From Kalaharituber pfeilii (taxonomy: Eukaryota > Ascomycota > Pezizomycetes > Pezizales > Pezizaceae): a stretch of 64,000 nt of DNA. The notes under the pieces are model-generated. The model saw only the letters and a list, made by a program, of their open reading frames with translations. It was not told where the DNA came from and made no database searches. Where the stretch lies: NCBI GenBank assembly GCA_015179045.1, contig WHUZ01000061.1, forward strand, positions 186,001-250,000, read 5' to 3'. Positions 50,501-62,304 of the stretch are shown here, piece by piece. Positions within the stretch are counted from its first letter, which is position 1. Every line of letters begins with the position of its first letter. The translations under genes and the position numbers were made by a program.

Positions 50501-51936
50501 TGGGCTCGAGCTGGCTCGGCTCGTGCCGTTCACTTAGGTGCAACGACGGGGGTTGAGCAAACCACTGGACATGTGAGTTCTATGCCAGCCGACAAATAAT
50601 ATACCGCATGTCTGGTGAATTTCAAATTTATTTTCATTTATTTATTTATTTATTTATTTATTAAATTTTTTTTTTTTTGAAGTTTTTCCTCCATCGTTAT
50701 TTCACAAATTTCATGCCGGGTTATCCTTATCAACGTTCTTATCCATTATACTACTATTTTTTCGTTGGATGCTCTGGGGCTGAATTTCATAATCGACTCC
50801 ATAATTTGCCATGATCAGGGTTTGTCATATTTTTGCCCACAATTTCTGTGGTATGAGCGACTGGGACCTTGCTTAGTTAGGAGGAAAACATTGGAAGGGA
50901 AAAATTGGTGCGAACTGGCATGGCACTTGATATTTTTATATTTTCTTTTTACTTTTCATTTATTTATATCTGCTGAGTGTTTCTGACGTTCTGCGAAGTA
51001 AGAATTGTGCCTCACCGTAGCCCTTAGGGCGCGCACACGAGTAATGACAGAACATTCAATTAAATATAAACATTGGGCGAGTACTGTAATTCATCAACTT
51101 GCATGAGCTCAGGTTTGTTCGCAGTTACTAGTCTCATGCCATGTGGCTAGAGTAACTTGCATAGCACCGTAATGGTTACCGTATGCTGTAAACCGGTAAC
51201 AGGAACTGGCTAATGTCGTCTATATGTCGGTTACGGAATACACCGAATGTTTCATATATCTGTATCTCTTCCTATCGCGGGGTGGGCAAAACTACTCTCA
51301 AATGTAGTGGTTATAAAGAGAAAACAAGACCTGTTGCCAAATGGGCTGATGGGCCTGGAGAGTGCCGTAAGCGCTCCAAGTTCAAATGCACAAACCGAGT
51401 ATCATTCTACTGTCGGGTAAAATTAATGGCAGCATTTTGGTTTGGGTGGACCGGTAACGCTGGAATCAAATTTGAGTGTGCGCAACAGCCCAAGAGATGC
51501 GAGATTGAGTGCGGCATGTAACTCAAAAAGTTCAATTGTTTTCATTTGACTGCTGTAAGAGTTCACATGTCGACCAGCGTACAAGCTCCGTGGATGCAAA
51601 GTCTTGTCAATGATCTTGTGTGTGCTATCTTTCCTACCTGCGTCATTGTCTTCTCTAAACAATCTTCATAAGCCTGTGCCGGCTGAGTTGAATCCTTTGA
51701 ATCCTAGGAAGGTGAGGCAATGACCATAATTGCAGTGCGCGGTCAGAAAAATGCCTCCCAAACATGGTGGAACGTCAAGCAAAGTACTTATAATAAATAT
51801 ATCTCTGGGCATGTGTAGAATGGTCGGCAAATGCTTATAATAAGGTTTATACAAACTTTGGAGTGTTTCACGACGCCAGACAAGCATCGCCTTCATTTCA
51901 CAAATCCTGGTACCGATTTTCTCGCAAGTCCTTTAG
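50501..51936. other. Intergenic region upstream of the deleted membrane gene
   Basis: A decayed LINE-B tail (CCTCACCGTAGCCCTTAGGG...CACGAGTAATGA, about 51011-51047) lacks an A-run. From about 51070 (TTCATCAACTTGCATGAGCTC) to 51936 the sequence is related to the upstream region of the gene at 55714 (TCATCGACTTGCATGAATCC near 54692), marking a tandem duplication. Confidence 0.6.
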
Positions 51937-52790
51937 ATGCCTAGCGAGAAGTATAAGAGCCTTCCCAGTTCAAGTTTATCTATATATCTCCTTTGTTACC
52001 TATTCCCTTAGGTACTTAATCTCGCCATAGCCCGCAGGGGCAGCATGCGAGTAATGATATTAAAAAAAGGAAAAAATCCGAACAAGACGTCATCAGCAAT
52101 GTACTGGCGGATACCTCCTAAGTAGTCGCTACGCTGTATGATCGGCCGTACTGTATGATGATTGCTCGGGTTAAGAACATTGGATGACCCTAATGCACGT
52201 ATGGCGCTATGGTAGAGGTATGCCTCCTTTCCGAAGGAATCAAGCTATCCCTCATATTAAGGCACGAGCAACTCGAATTTTCATATTTGTGGATGCTTCT
52301 CTGATTTACCCTCGGTTTGATCAGCTGTATCCTCCACCATCTCTTTAACATACCGCGATGCGGAAAAGTTGCCGACAAGGACACACACTCCTCTCCCTAC
52401 GGCATCAGCCAATTGTGCCGCTTATTAGAGCCTCCTGTGTGTTTTGTTATCAAGGCATTGTATGCATTCGCACTTGCCTTGCCATATCAGCAGGCGGTGT
52501 GGAGGGTGTAGAATTCGAAAACCAAAACCTTTACTGTGCAGGAAATGGATAGTGCAATCTTGCTATCGGTGGACATGCGGGAGTTTCTGATTCTGGCTCT
52601 ATGGAGAAATTCGAGAAGGACTATCTGTATAAGGGCAATCATATGGTAGCATTGAAGTGCGCAAGCTGTTGTAATGGCTACTCAACTATAGCTAGGCATG
52701 ATGGCTAATAGTGTGAAGGTTCGCATCATTGAGAACTATGAAGCTTTTACATTGAACCCCACACTAACTTCTAGCTCTTGCGCTGCATAG
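51937..52790 (+). pseudogene. Deleted paralogue of the membrane-glycoprotein gene at 55714
   Basis: ATGCCTAGCGAGAAGTATAA (51937) parallels ATGCCTAGCACGTACCGATT (55714). A LINE-B tail interrupts at about 51985-52077. The segment from ATTGGATGACCCTAATGCAC to CAGGCGGTGTGGAGGGTG (about 52178-52510) follows 55873-56202 but carries stops and indels. After GGCAATCATATGG (about 52633-52645) the match runs through the intron region and jumps to the 3' flank equivalent (CACTAACTTCTAGCTCTTG near 52760 versus CTGACTTCTCACTCTTAAG near 57987), so the whole 1.3-kb main exon is missing. Confidence 0.75.
51985..52077 (+). mobile_element. LINE-B tail in the deleted membrane gene
   Basis: TTAATCTCGCCATAGCCCGC, AGGGGCAGCATGCGAGTAATG and ATATT plus a short A-rich end match the tail; some 3' UTR precedes. 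The left boundary is approximate and the duplication is not clear. Confidence 0.7.
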
Positions 52791-54897
52791 TCTTTGCAAT
52801 ACCCAATTTCGGGTGAAACAACGCATTTATAAGGCCCTAACCATAGAAGCTAATGACTTGCCCTGTAGGTGCGTGGAGGTACCGTAGAACTTGGCTCAAA
52901 AGGACATCCCCTGAGGTATGTCAAAAGGGAGTGAACTCCCGCCAGAGGTGCCTTATAAGGAATGTAATTTGAATGAAATATATACATTTGCCAGTAACTT
53001 GCTTTCACAAGAAATTCTACAAAGGATATGATATGAGAGTCATACTGAATGTTGCTTACACTCAGGCGAGGCTCATATTGGAGATATTATCAATAGACTA
53101 ACCTTGATTCAATATGTGTGCATATATGTACAAACTCTCACCCACTTCTGATTCTACTTTGACTTAGTATACCTCGCTCGCGTCAATTCAGACGCCGCTT
53201 TAGAAACCGAAGTGGGTATGGACACTAGAGATTAGCGGGGGCTAGCAATCCTAGTGCTGGAGAGAAAGAGAGGAGAGATTTGGCTGAAGAACAGTTTCCC
53301 GGCAGGACAGTGCCTTGAGAGGCTGGAAAGGCAGCTGTTTGGTAGGCTAAAGCTCAAGTTCTCGATACCACGAAAGCAGCATCTTTTATGTCACGTAACC
53401 CCGCTTGCAGCTATTCCCCATGGCAGGGCGGAAGCAGCATCTGGAGAGGTTAAGAAAGCGACTTGTTGGCATACTAGAAACCAGCGTCCTGATGAGCAGG
53501 AAGGAAAGCTGCCATGGGCCTGGAATGTACGTCTAGGGCGCGGGTTTGGAGCATAGATCTGCAACTGGCGGTCTTGACCATATTTCGATGAACCAGAATA
53601 GCAAAACTCAATGTTGAGCATATGCTACCACAAAGAGATGGGGTGCAAAAGGATAGAAGGGAGATGCAGTGGCAGGGTGGTGGATTGACCCTCCAGGAGC
53701 TTTTCCTGTACAGATAACAAGAATCAACCTGCTCAGTGGGTAGGGGAAAAAGTGGGGCTGGGGTGGCAATTGAGATGCAAAGGATGGCCCAAGAGGCAGT
53801 AGTAAATGAGGCGTAGAGAGCAAGAGAGCAGGTGAAGAAGCGAAATGCGCGGAAGTGCTGGTGGAGGGTTGCTTGGGCAGAGCTAGATTCACACACATCA
53901 GTAGTGTTTCAGGCTGAGAAGTTTGATGAACCACGCATGCAGGCAGCGGGAGGATAGTAGCCACAGAGGTGTCCAGGACGCCGAGGTCCGAGGGCTCCGT
54001 TAACAGGAGTTGAGGGGGTGGGGAACACCGAGAAGGGTGAGGCGGACAGTCTCATGGGGTTGGTACAGACAGTTTTGGGTTGAACGGACGGAGGGGGGAG
54101 GAGGAGGGAGAGAACGAGTGGATGAAAGTAGGGTCGTGGTGAGTCTGAGAGGAAGGAAGGAGATGGGCGAGCGCGAGCAGGTAGTTATTCCCTTTACATA
54201 CGTCAACAGGGCATCGTAGTCTAGCAGGACTGCATACGTGTCTAAAAGAATTGGTCTGGTTTTACAAACTTGGCGGGGCTCGAGTATAGCAGGAAGATGA
54301 TATGACCAGGGAAGAGCGGAGTAGCAGCGACCTTTGTTGGTGGGGGCCTGTCTTCGCACGCCCGCGCCCTCGTCAGAGGCGCGCATCCACGATTGTTACG
54401 CTTCCTCCCACCGACATGACACCCTGACATGTCTTTCAAATTTATCAAACTCTAAGCAAGTCTATTACCGAGACTCGCGATGGGAAACCGGGCACGGAAT
54501 GTTGGAGGCCACAAACCGGCCGGTGGGAAAGATTATGAGAATTTTTGGCTGAGGAGGGAGTACTTCTGGGAGAGGGGAAGAAGATCAATTCAGACCCTGT
54601 GTACGTGGAGGAGGAAGCGGACAACCACTAGTGAAAGTAAAGTTAGGACGATATAAAAAGATAAAAGTTACATAAAAATCAGGGAAGTAACTCATCGACT
54701 TGCATGAATCCTGGTTTGGGTGCGGCACCCAGTCACACCCAGGCACATCCCCATGTGGCTACAATAGCCAAGTGTGTACCCACTCACTGCAGCAAATACT
54801 TAGACTAGAACAGGAACAGACAATATCGTTCCAAAATTGATACCTGCGGAAATATAAGACCAGGAGCGTGCACCACATATAATCGCAGTATCTATCC
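52791..54897. other. Intergenic sequence with one LINE-A tail, no gene called
   Basis: A LINE-A tail is at 53385-53430. Long minus-strand frames between 53390 and 54390 are driven by purine-rich sequence (GGAGGAGGGAG-type) and lack domains or intron signals. From about 54680 the sequence matches the upstream region of the 51937 copy. Confidence 0.5.
53385..53430 (-). mobile_element. LINE-A tail retroposon with almost no poly(A) (46 bp)
   Basis: TTTATGTCACGTAACCCCGC, TTGCAGCTATTCCCCATGGC and AGGGC lie between AAGCAGCATCT at 53374-53384 and 53432-53442, an 11-bp duplication. The A-tail is reduced to about three bases. It has the canonical 5' end. Confidence 0.85.
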
Positions 54898-54908
54898 AAG
54901 CTTTGGTG

Positions 54909-54963
54909 CCCCGCCATAGCCCACAGCGCCGCACGCGAGTAATGATTTACAAAGAAAAGAAAA
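54909..54963 (+). mobile_element. LINE-B tail retroposon (55 bp), adjacent to another LINE-B copy
   Basis: CCCCGCCATAGCCCACAGCG...CACGCGAGTAATGATTTAC and an A-rich tail are flanked by an 11-bp duplication, AAGCTTTGGTG, at 54898-54908 and 54964-54974. That duplication overlaps the target of the neighbouring insert. Confidence 0.9.
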
Positions 54964-54980
54964 AAGCTTTGGTGTGGGCC

Positions 54981-55301
54981 AACAAAGGGTTAAAGGAATG
55001 GAGATACGGAATAGGCAAGGCGGACTCACCAGAATGTCGATGGTGCGGGACGGCTCCGGAGAACGTCACACACATAACAACAAACTGCAAGCCGTGGAAA
55101 GACAGACTGCCGAAAGGGATGGACGGACTGAGACAGCCGAAGGGGGGAGGAGCGGAAGTGGCCAAGGTATTAATATGGGCCGGGGAAGAGTGAGAACGTT
55201 CGGGGCATGATTTTATCTCATTATATTTCCTTTTGGTTAGTCAGCCATCATGTAACTAAACATCGCCATAGCCCCTAGGGCGGCATGCGATTAATGAAAT
55301 G

Positions 55302-55331
<30 letters not shown>
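54981..55331 (+). mobile_element. LINE-B copy, 351 bp, with zinc-knuckle end
   Basis: It is flanked by a perfect 13-bp duplication, TTTGGTGTGGGCC, at 54968-54980 and 55332-55344. It contains the ORF2 end (KEWRYGIGKADSPECRWCG, then VTHITTNCKPW, stopping at about 55191-55193), the 3' UTR, the tail CATCGCCATAGCCCCTAGGG...GCGATTAATGAAATG and about 30 A. Confidence 0.94.
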
Positions 55332-55335
<4 letters not shown>

Positions 55336-55344
55336 GTGTGGGCC

Positions 55345-55713
55345 GGGACATTCCGCCAGCATAAAATTTGTCCATGCTGCGCACGCGCATGCGAGGATGA
55401 GTGTCGCAATATCTCATTGGACTGATGTAGGACGTCGATCAACCTGGGGCTCTGTATGCAGGTCTCGCCAACTATGTGAATGCTAGACCTTAACTGTATA
55501 TCGTCTGAATAATCTTACGGCTCATTTCAACCCTAGCAATGGCGCTGCGACATTGACTGCAGTGCGGGATCAGAGGATCGTCCCAGAACAGTGTGAGGCG
55601 TCTAGCAGAGCCCGTATAATAAGATCTGTTACAGGTTTGGAGTATTTTTCGAATCCTTGTTCCACAGAGTTGCCTTCGTTGAACATTTCCCGACATCATT
55701 TAATACTGCTTCA
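55345..55713. other. Probable promoter region of the membrane gene at 55714
   Basis: No coding region is visible. Sequence from about 55500 is related to 51700-51936 upstream of the deleted paralogue. No specific element is assigned. Confidence 0.5.
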
Positions 55714-57751
55714 GATGCCTAGCACGTACCGATTCAGGGTGGGTTTGAGAGATAAATATGAAAGCCTCCCGTCCGAAAAAGACTTGATAGCCACTGCACC
55801 AGCCGTTGCCTCTCAGCCAACCATGACTACCCTTCACGACAGCCCCTATGAAAAATCCTCGGGGCAAGATACGTTGGATGACTCCAATGGACGTACGACG
55901 CTTTCTCAAAGGTCTGCATCCTTCCCGCACTTATTAAGCTATTACTTAGGGTCACAGTCACCACGGACAACTCGGGTTCTCGTTTTTATGGATGTTTCTG
56001 TGGTATACCCTCGGTTTGATCACCTGCATTCTTCACCATGTTTTTAACATGTCACGAGATGGAAAAGTCGTCGACGGGGATATGCTACTGTCACTACGGC
56101 ACCAAAGATTTGTGTCGCTCATTGGAATCGCCTTTGCATTCACGATAAAGGCATTGTATGCATGCGCTATTGAGTCTGCGTATCAGCAAGTTGTCTGGAG
56201 GGTGTGGAAAAAAAACCACTTTACTGTAAAGGGAATAGATAGTGCAATTTCCCTACCGGTAGACTTGCGAGCTTTCGTGAGTCTAGAGCTATGGAAGAAG
56301 GCGAGAAGGTCTATCTGTATTGGGATGATCATATGGTACGGTTATATTGGCCCCTTAACTATCCTGAGGCACGAAAGCTAACGATGTGAAGGCTTGCGTC
56401 ATTGGGGACTATATTCACCCCGGGCAGCATAAGTATCGTGCCAAGCGTTACCGTCACCTCTAGCACACAACCAGTCCCGACCCTTGATTTTCTTGCTATC
56501 GATAATCGAACCCCACATGGCTATATGCAGCTCTTCTTGGTTGGCAGTCTTGCCTCTGTCGCAACATCCTACTCTAGCCCATCTAAAGAACTGGAAAAAC
56601 TCCTCACACTTACATCCTACGGCGGTTCTGTCATCCCTGGCCCAGGGAGCCCCTGCGGTCCAAATTGCACCTATACAATCATGTTCCCTGGCCCAGCACA
56701 GAAGTGTGAGTATATAGCAAACTATACCCTGGATGAAAACAATCCATGGCCAGGGAATGGGTCATCTGACAGCAACTTGCCGAGCAATGAAGTTTATCGA
56801 CATGGCCTTGGGCTGATTTACTACTACCTCACTGCACTTGGAAACAGCACAAGAGATAATACTAATGCAGTCGATCTCTGGATAAGCTATGCATTTCGTC
56901 CGGACCCCGAAGGGGAACTTCCACAGCTCGACACTTACGAATATCCAGCCTCCCCCAATTCTGGATGGGAGCTCCGTACCATACGCTGCGTTGACTACAA
57001 CGCTACCTATACGATCAACGTCAACTATGAAAATGGGGTGCAACATTTAACGACAAACATCTCCTACCTGCATCAAACAAACTACACCGGCACCTCCGAA
57101 CTCACCTTGTTGAAGCAACATGAACTCGTAGACCCCAAGGGTATCTACCTTCATCGCGCAGTTAAAGATGCCCTCATAAAGCTCCTAGACGGGCCCCTGT
57201 TCATGTCAGGCGGTGCATCCACCCGCTCCTTCTCGTCTTCAAGCTTGATCAGCAACACCGCTCTTGTGCGGCCATATATGGTCCCATCTGGGAGCAGGAT
57301 CCCTGGCCTTAGCGGGGGTGTTGGATATATCCCCATTGCAGATCTGCGCGGTGGTATTGAAGAACTCTCGATTAACCTGACACTGACGATGTTGGGAACT
57401 CAGAACCTTGTGTACAGAGATCCTGAAGGTGCGATGGTACTAGTGAATAGATCTGAGGTAAGGAATATCTTCAACTATGAGCCAAGGAATTTATTGTTGT
57501 CATATGTGACATTGACCGTGGTAACGGGGCTGGCGGTGGCAACTGGCATGTGGGCAGCTTGGAGAAATGGGTTTTGGGGTGATACCACATTTGCACGGAT
57601 GTTTGTTGCAACGAGGAACACGGGCTCTCCCAGAAGCCGCAGTACAGATAGTGGTACTGTCGATGAGTTGGTGCAGAAAAGGTTAAGATTGGACTGTGAC
57701 CAAGAGGGAAAGGCTATGTTTGTGGATGCAGACGCTACAATTGGGAACTAA
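55714..57751 (+). CDS. Fungal membrane glycoprotein of unknown function
   Basis: The main exon (56392-57751) follows an intron at 56336-56391 (GTACGG...GCTAAC...AAG), joining SICIGMIIW to LASLGTIFTPGSISIVPS. Before it, LITCILHHVFN, then RHQRFVSLIGIAFAFTIKAL and AYQQVVWRVWKKNHFTVKGI, DLRAFVSLELWKKAR match an ascomycete membrane family. The extracellular part has CGPNCTYTIMFPGPAQKCEY, seven or so N-glycosylation sequons and a C-terminal membrane segment (LLLSYVTLTVVTGLAVATGM, near 57500-57560) before a basic tail. The first part (from ATG 55714, MPSTYRFRVGLRDKYESLPS) is in another frame than the membrane part from about 55960; either an intron ending at TTAG (55951) or a frameshift separates them, which I could not settle. 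Confidence 0.72.
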
Positions 57752-58424
57752 ATCCTGCAAGGTCCCGTGCTTAACATTTACCAATGCTGCGAAATTTTTG
57801 ATTTTCTGGATGTAGATTTGTTCAGATGGTGCTTTTAAACTTCGTAATAAAATCCCTTGCACATCTAGTTACATGTCGAGATTATTCACTGGGTATTGAC
57901 ACTAATGTATCATCATGCTTAAGTGGTAATACATTCATTGTTCTTCCAGTGCTTGGACGTGAAGAATCTTCCATACTCAACCTAATACTGACTTCTCACT
58001 CTTAAGCTATATACTCTATGCAATTCTCCAATTTCAGCTGAAATATTGTCAGAAGGATAGGGAGATAGAGGAGGCCCGGACCTATCGAACGATTTCAATT
58101 TCATTCATGCGAAAACTGCGAGCGATCTGTTCTCCTATAAGTGAGCTGAAAAAAATTAAAGTCAACCTTAAATGCCTCTACAGCACTGAGGTGCGGAATG
58201 TATTTCAAAATATGTTGAATTGTCGCCCAGTTTCATAATGATCGCACATCACTTGCAGTTACTACTGCGAGAATTCTCATGCTCATGTTGCGGAGGTGCG
58301 CAATAGCAGATATGCTCAGTTTTAGCACCAGGAGACAAAATATCCAGCTCCTCGTATATTTTGTATTTCAGTAGCTGCTCTGGTTCTTTGTAGTTTGCTT
58401 CTTTCTATATGCACGTATCAGGTC

Positions 58425-58463
58425 TTTTTTTTTTTTTTTTAATATCATTACACGCGTGCCGTG
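58425..58463 (-). mobile_element. Ultra-short LINE-B tail retroposon (39 bp)
   Basis: A T-run followed by AATATCATTACACGCGTGCC and GTG lies between TCAGGTC at 58418-58424 and 58464-58470 (7-bp duplication; the preceding base pair differs, GTA versus GTG). Only about 22 bp of LINE sequence is present. Confidence 0.75.
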
Positions 58464-58631
58464 TCAGGTCGGGTGGCTGCTATTTCCTACTGCCATATCA
58501 AAGTCCCTTGCTTGAACTATGTATCCCGAATTCTATCGTGTGTGTTGTTACTATTCTGGGCGGCTTCGCTGTCGTTGTTCAAAAGTTTTTCAGATCCCAT
58601 TCAGTTGCGGTGCAGTATCTCATAGTCTGCG

Positions 58632-58679
58632 TTCAGCTGCAAGCGTGGTTACGTGATATTAAAAAAAAAAAAAAAAATA
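58632..58679 (+). mobile_element. Short LINE-A tail retroposon (48 bp)
   Basis: TCAGCTGCAAGCGTGGTTAC, GTGATATT and an A-run lie between TCTGCGT at 58625-58631 and 58680-58686, a 7-bp duplication. It starts inside the canonical core, so it is more truncated than most. Confidence 0.75.
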
Positions 58680-59836
58680 TTCTGCGTCCTAATACATAAT
58701 CACCTCCATATATCCAGTTTGCGCATCTATGGAGTTAGTCTGGTTGCAATATGGAGTATTAGTGGTAAATTCCCTTTCGGGTAGTCGCCAAGGTTATGAC
58801 TAGCTGAAAGTAGCCAGATGCCTTTTTGGTAGGTTGACAATGCCTGCAAGCATACACACCTGACCATGAGAAGTACCAAAGGATATTTAGTGCTTATTTA
58901 AGTTGTATTGCTACCCGATTTAAGCGCGATTTTGGTCCCCAGGTCTGGATCCTAATAAGATATTTTGTCCAAAGTAATGAAGTGAAATATCGGTTCGAGG
59001 TGTAGTCCTGAGATAGTCTTGGCACCGTCTCTACACTAAGTTCAAGTCCTACTGATACAGTTTACAAGGATCATGCGTGGAGTCATGTGATGTGTTATAT
59101 TGGGCAGGAATCTAACTTTTCCAACCTTAGTAACGATTGCAACATTTATCGGTCAGCAGTAGAGTACTAATTTTGGTGAACAAAATCGGAGTTCATGAAG
59201 TCTTCGACATGGAACTTTTATTCTGTGATTGATCCAGAATTCGCCGACAATTCTCATTACCAAAATGCAGAAACTCCGTACCGAAAGGTACACATAAATC
59301 TGAGTGCCAATTGCATATATGTATATTCTACAAGCATCTCACCTACCCCATCACTGCATGCTCTGATCTTTTTCCTAGTAAACTCTTGCACAGCGGTGTA
59401 TTGGCTCCTTTTACTATCTGCGTCAATGCTCTGGAGGGCGTATTCCATCATGTTTTGGTTTTGACCATTATGAGATATTTTCCACATGCATCTATAACTT
59501 TAATCTTCAGAGATTGGAAAATCATTGAAGTAGTGCAATGCTCAGGCATCAAGTCCTTGGCATGCAATTATGCGCTTATGCGCATTAGTCACCCATAGCA
59601 CGCATTTCTCGGATCCAAGAAGGAATGGTTCTTCAAGGTCACGGAACCAAAACTAGGGGTAAAACACCTCTGCCCCTTAAAGTAGCGAAACATGCTAAGC
59701 ACGTACAAAATTTGTCCGCACAAATAATACATAGTCGCAGGTTACATAGATACTCAATTCAATACTGGAAGGGCAACCCCAATGACTGGTTGCAAAACAT
59801 TATGAGGTTGCACAGTCAATACTCGTTTCCATCAAT

Positions 59837-60089
59837 ATTTTTTTTTTTTTTTTTCATATCATTAATCGCATGCCGCCCTATGGGCTATGGCGATGTTTAG
59901 TTACATGTAAGGAACTGAACATGGGATGTGAAAGTATAAGGAATAAAGCGAGATGTGGCTAGGAAAATTGGTCATGATTCCATCCATTCCATCAATGTTA
60001 AGACGTCTCCTTGTCCTCCTCTTGTCCTTCTCCTTTCGGTTTCAGTAGCGCTTGTCTCCCCCCCGGCCACTTAGCCTTCCATACCCGGC
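59837..60089 (-). mobile_element. LINE-B copy, 253 bp, at the stop codon of BTB copy G
   Basis: A T-run is followed by CATATCATTAATCGCATGCC, CCCTATGGGCTATGGCG, the 3' UTR and the ORF2 end (CRVWKAKWPGGRQ on the minus strand). It is flanked by TCCATCAAT at 59828-59836 and 60090-60098. That 9-bp duplication contains the stop codon of the neighbouring BTB gene. Confidence 0.9.
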
Positions 60090-60093
60090 TCCA

Positions 60094-61349
60094 TCAATCT
60101 TTGATCTTCAGATTACCCGAGCTTCCCTGAGCCCCACATTTTCGACAATAGATGTAGGTATTAGAATGGTGTGGCATTGAATTTGCATAAGCATTGCTCA
60201 CGTTGCACCACTTGCATTTGTATGTGAAGGAGGTCTTTGTGCCGGAGATCCTATCTTCTCCCAACATCCCTAAGGTGTTTCCATTGATTTGGATTGAACA
60301 CCCAATCTCGCGATCAAACCTGCCGCAACTAGGGCATCGAATGTCCGTCACGCCCGAGTATTTACAGCCCAAAGCGGTGCAGACGCGACTAAGAACATGA
60401 GATTTCTCAACATTGGTTGAGCTGAGGTTGACAGTTCTGTTACTACTACACCCAGCGTCGATAACTGCAGAAATCCATGGCGGCATGGTACTGAACCTTG
60501 AGTTTGTGACCAAGGCTTTTGCGAAATCAGGCGAGTGTTCCAGCAGAGAACAGAACTCGGGCTTCCCCCTAAAAACATCCATGGCCCAAGATGTGTACTG
60601 TGCAAAACACTTGACCAGTGGTTCTGTGGATGTGGTGATGCTGGAGCTTGAGGAGCTCGAGAAAGGGAGATTGCCAAATGCGTAGGAGACCGAAGCCATT
60701 ACAGCTTCAACATCATTGCTAGCTGCGACCATGCCGAGGTGCTCAAGCAATGCTGCAATCTTATTGTGGGCCAAGTCCTTCAGACGCACAGTGTTGAAGC
60801 GATCTGCAAGGACATAAACCTTTGTGTGTCCCAGTAATGCTGAAGAAGCTTTCGGATTGTCACTGCACGCCATGGTGTCAGACTCACTTTCCACGTTGCA
60901 GAGCCTGCAAATACTGTAAAAACCTACATGTTGTAGTCACCCTTGTATGCCCACTGCAGGAAAGCGTTCATTGTCCCTTCGTCAACCTCACTCAACTCCA
61001 TCACGCCTTGCGTACCCTCCTTCATATCATTGTTAACATGTTTATCCAATTCAGCGGAGAGCGATGCCAAGAGTGACCTGTGCACATAGAACACAGCTCG
61101 ACGAGGGACATCACCGCCTTCCGTGTCTGTCGACTTTGCCTGGCTTCTGTTTAAGGTAGTGTTGCCCTCAACGTTCGGTGGGGCTACATCTTTCAAAATG
61201 ATCTTGAAGAAATCTGTGTGCAGGAAGTCAAAGTTGGTATGATCTCTGTTCGTGGGTTGCTTAGCACTTGTCCCGAAGAAGATTGCCAATTCTTCATCTA
61301 TTGCGTTCAGCAGCACTAGCACTTACTGCATTTGACAGTTCGCCGCCAT
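60094..61349 (-). CDS. BTB/POZ protein with C-terminal cysteine-rich module, copy G
   Basis: Exons are 61327-61349 (MAANCQM), 60928-61266 and 60094-60862; introns are 61267-61326 (GTAAGTG...ACAAG) and 60863-60927 (GTAGGT...TGCAG). Joined length is 1131 nt (376 aa), open. The BTB core reads HTDFFKIILKD, FYVHRSLLASLSAELDKH, GVMELSEVDEGTMNAFLQWAY. HTKVYVLADRF and YTSWAMDVFR follow. The cysteine module has CTALGC, CPSC, CKWC and CRKC, ending NLKIKD. The intron 1 acceptor is shifted six bases relative to other copies because the usual site reads CGG. The stop TGA (60094-60096) was duplicated by the LINE-B insertion, so the coding region is intact but its 3' end was displaced. Confidence 0.83.
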
Positions 61350-61590
61350 GTTGGTCTGGAGCAGTCCCTACTGTAGTTCTTGCAAGCGCTACGTATCTTT
61401 CGTCTCGAGAGGCTGCGGAAAATGTGCGTGTATGTTTCCGGAGTGATGTTGCTATCTGCCTTCGTCTAGGATGGTAGGACATGTGCTACAGGGCGAGGAG
61501 TTTGCTTTCTCTTGATCCACAACCTGTGATTTGAACTCCACCGCGCCCTGCCTTGGCGAGCAGCTGCGTGCGGGGTCACGTGACACACAC

Positions 61591-61622
<32 letters not shown>

Positions 61623-62304
61623 CACCGCCGCCTTGGCATGCCCTCCATTGCATGTGACTACGCAAGCATAGCTACGTTTGTTGCACTCCAGTACTTACAG
61701 TAATGGTATAGGCACCATGACGCAATTCAGGGCAATGATCAGTGATTATCCTGCAGCCAACCTGCATTCTATGCTCATGGTATTGTTGAAAATGGAAGCT
61801 CAGTTTATCGGCAGGGTGGCATGACTCAATGTTTGGACCGGTAACACTTCGTTCGCCATAATATCTCTGCCCGATGAGCGTAATGGAATCAGCTCCGAAC
61901 TCGCCTGCCGAAAACCTCATCTTTACATTTTCGCTTACTTGTTACTTCTTCACTTATGACATCCTCATCTCGCAGCTGCAGCCTTATCATAATTTGCCTT
62001 TTATCATGCACACGAGTCAAAAAACTGCTGCACAAACGTTAATCCTACATTCAGTCGTGCCGCAGAGTTGGAACTCGCCTGTCGTCATGCATGCATTGTG
62101 CACGCTCGATGCACGCCAAGTTCAGGCCTCCCAAGCGAAAGACATGTGATGCATATTACGTAGATAAAGTAGATTTTCGCTAGAGTATATCTATACGAAG
62201 GAGAAATATATTGATTCCGTCTTTATCGCCATTCATCTACTGCTTCCTAGGTCCTAGAAGTTTCTTCAGCGCAATTGCACATTCAGACGAAAAAAGAGAC
62301 GCTT
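61350..62304. other. Divergent intergenic region between BTB copies G and H
   Basis: The two genes face away from each other, so both promoters lie here. The G side is the standard duplicated flank (with a LINE-A tail at 61545-61617), related to 18290-18700. From about 61870 the sequence is unique. No coding region is called. Confidence 0.55.
61545..61617 (+). mobile_element. LINE-A tail retroposon (73 bp)
   Basis: GCCCTGCCTTGGCGAGCAGC...GGGGTCACGTGACACACAC(A)n is flanked by an 11-bp duplication, AACTCCACCGC, at 61534-61544 and 61618-61628. It has the canonical 5' end, and its tail (CACACAC before poly(A)) differs from other copies. Confidence 0.93.

Larger units (their letters stand above)
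57752..59836. other. Intergenic sequence with two tiny retroposons
   Basis: A LINE-B tail (58425-58463) and a LINE-A tail (58632-58679) lie here. The last 150 bp (GCGAAACATGCTAAGCACG, GACTGGTTGCAAAACATTAT) are BTB 3'-flank sequence. No convincing coding region is seen. Confidence 0.55.

Noticed and set aside
53390..54390. Two or three overlapping minus-strand frames as genes
   Set aside because: They overlap each other in different frames, are rich in Ser/Pro/Leu from purine-biased DNA, and show no domains.
59985..60000. Second target duplication (TTCCATCAAT) splitting the 59837-60089 insert into two
   Set aside because: The LINE-B sequence runs continuously from the T-run through the zinc-knuckle end, so the internal match is coincidental.
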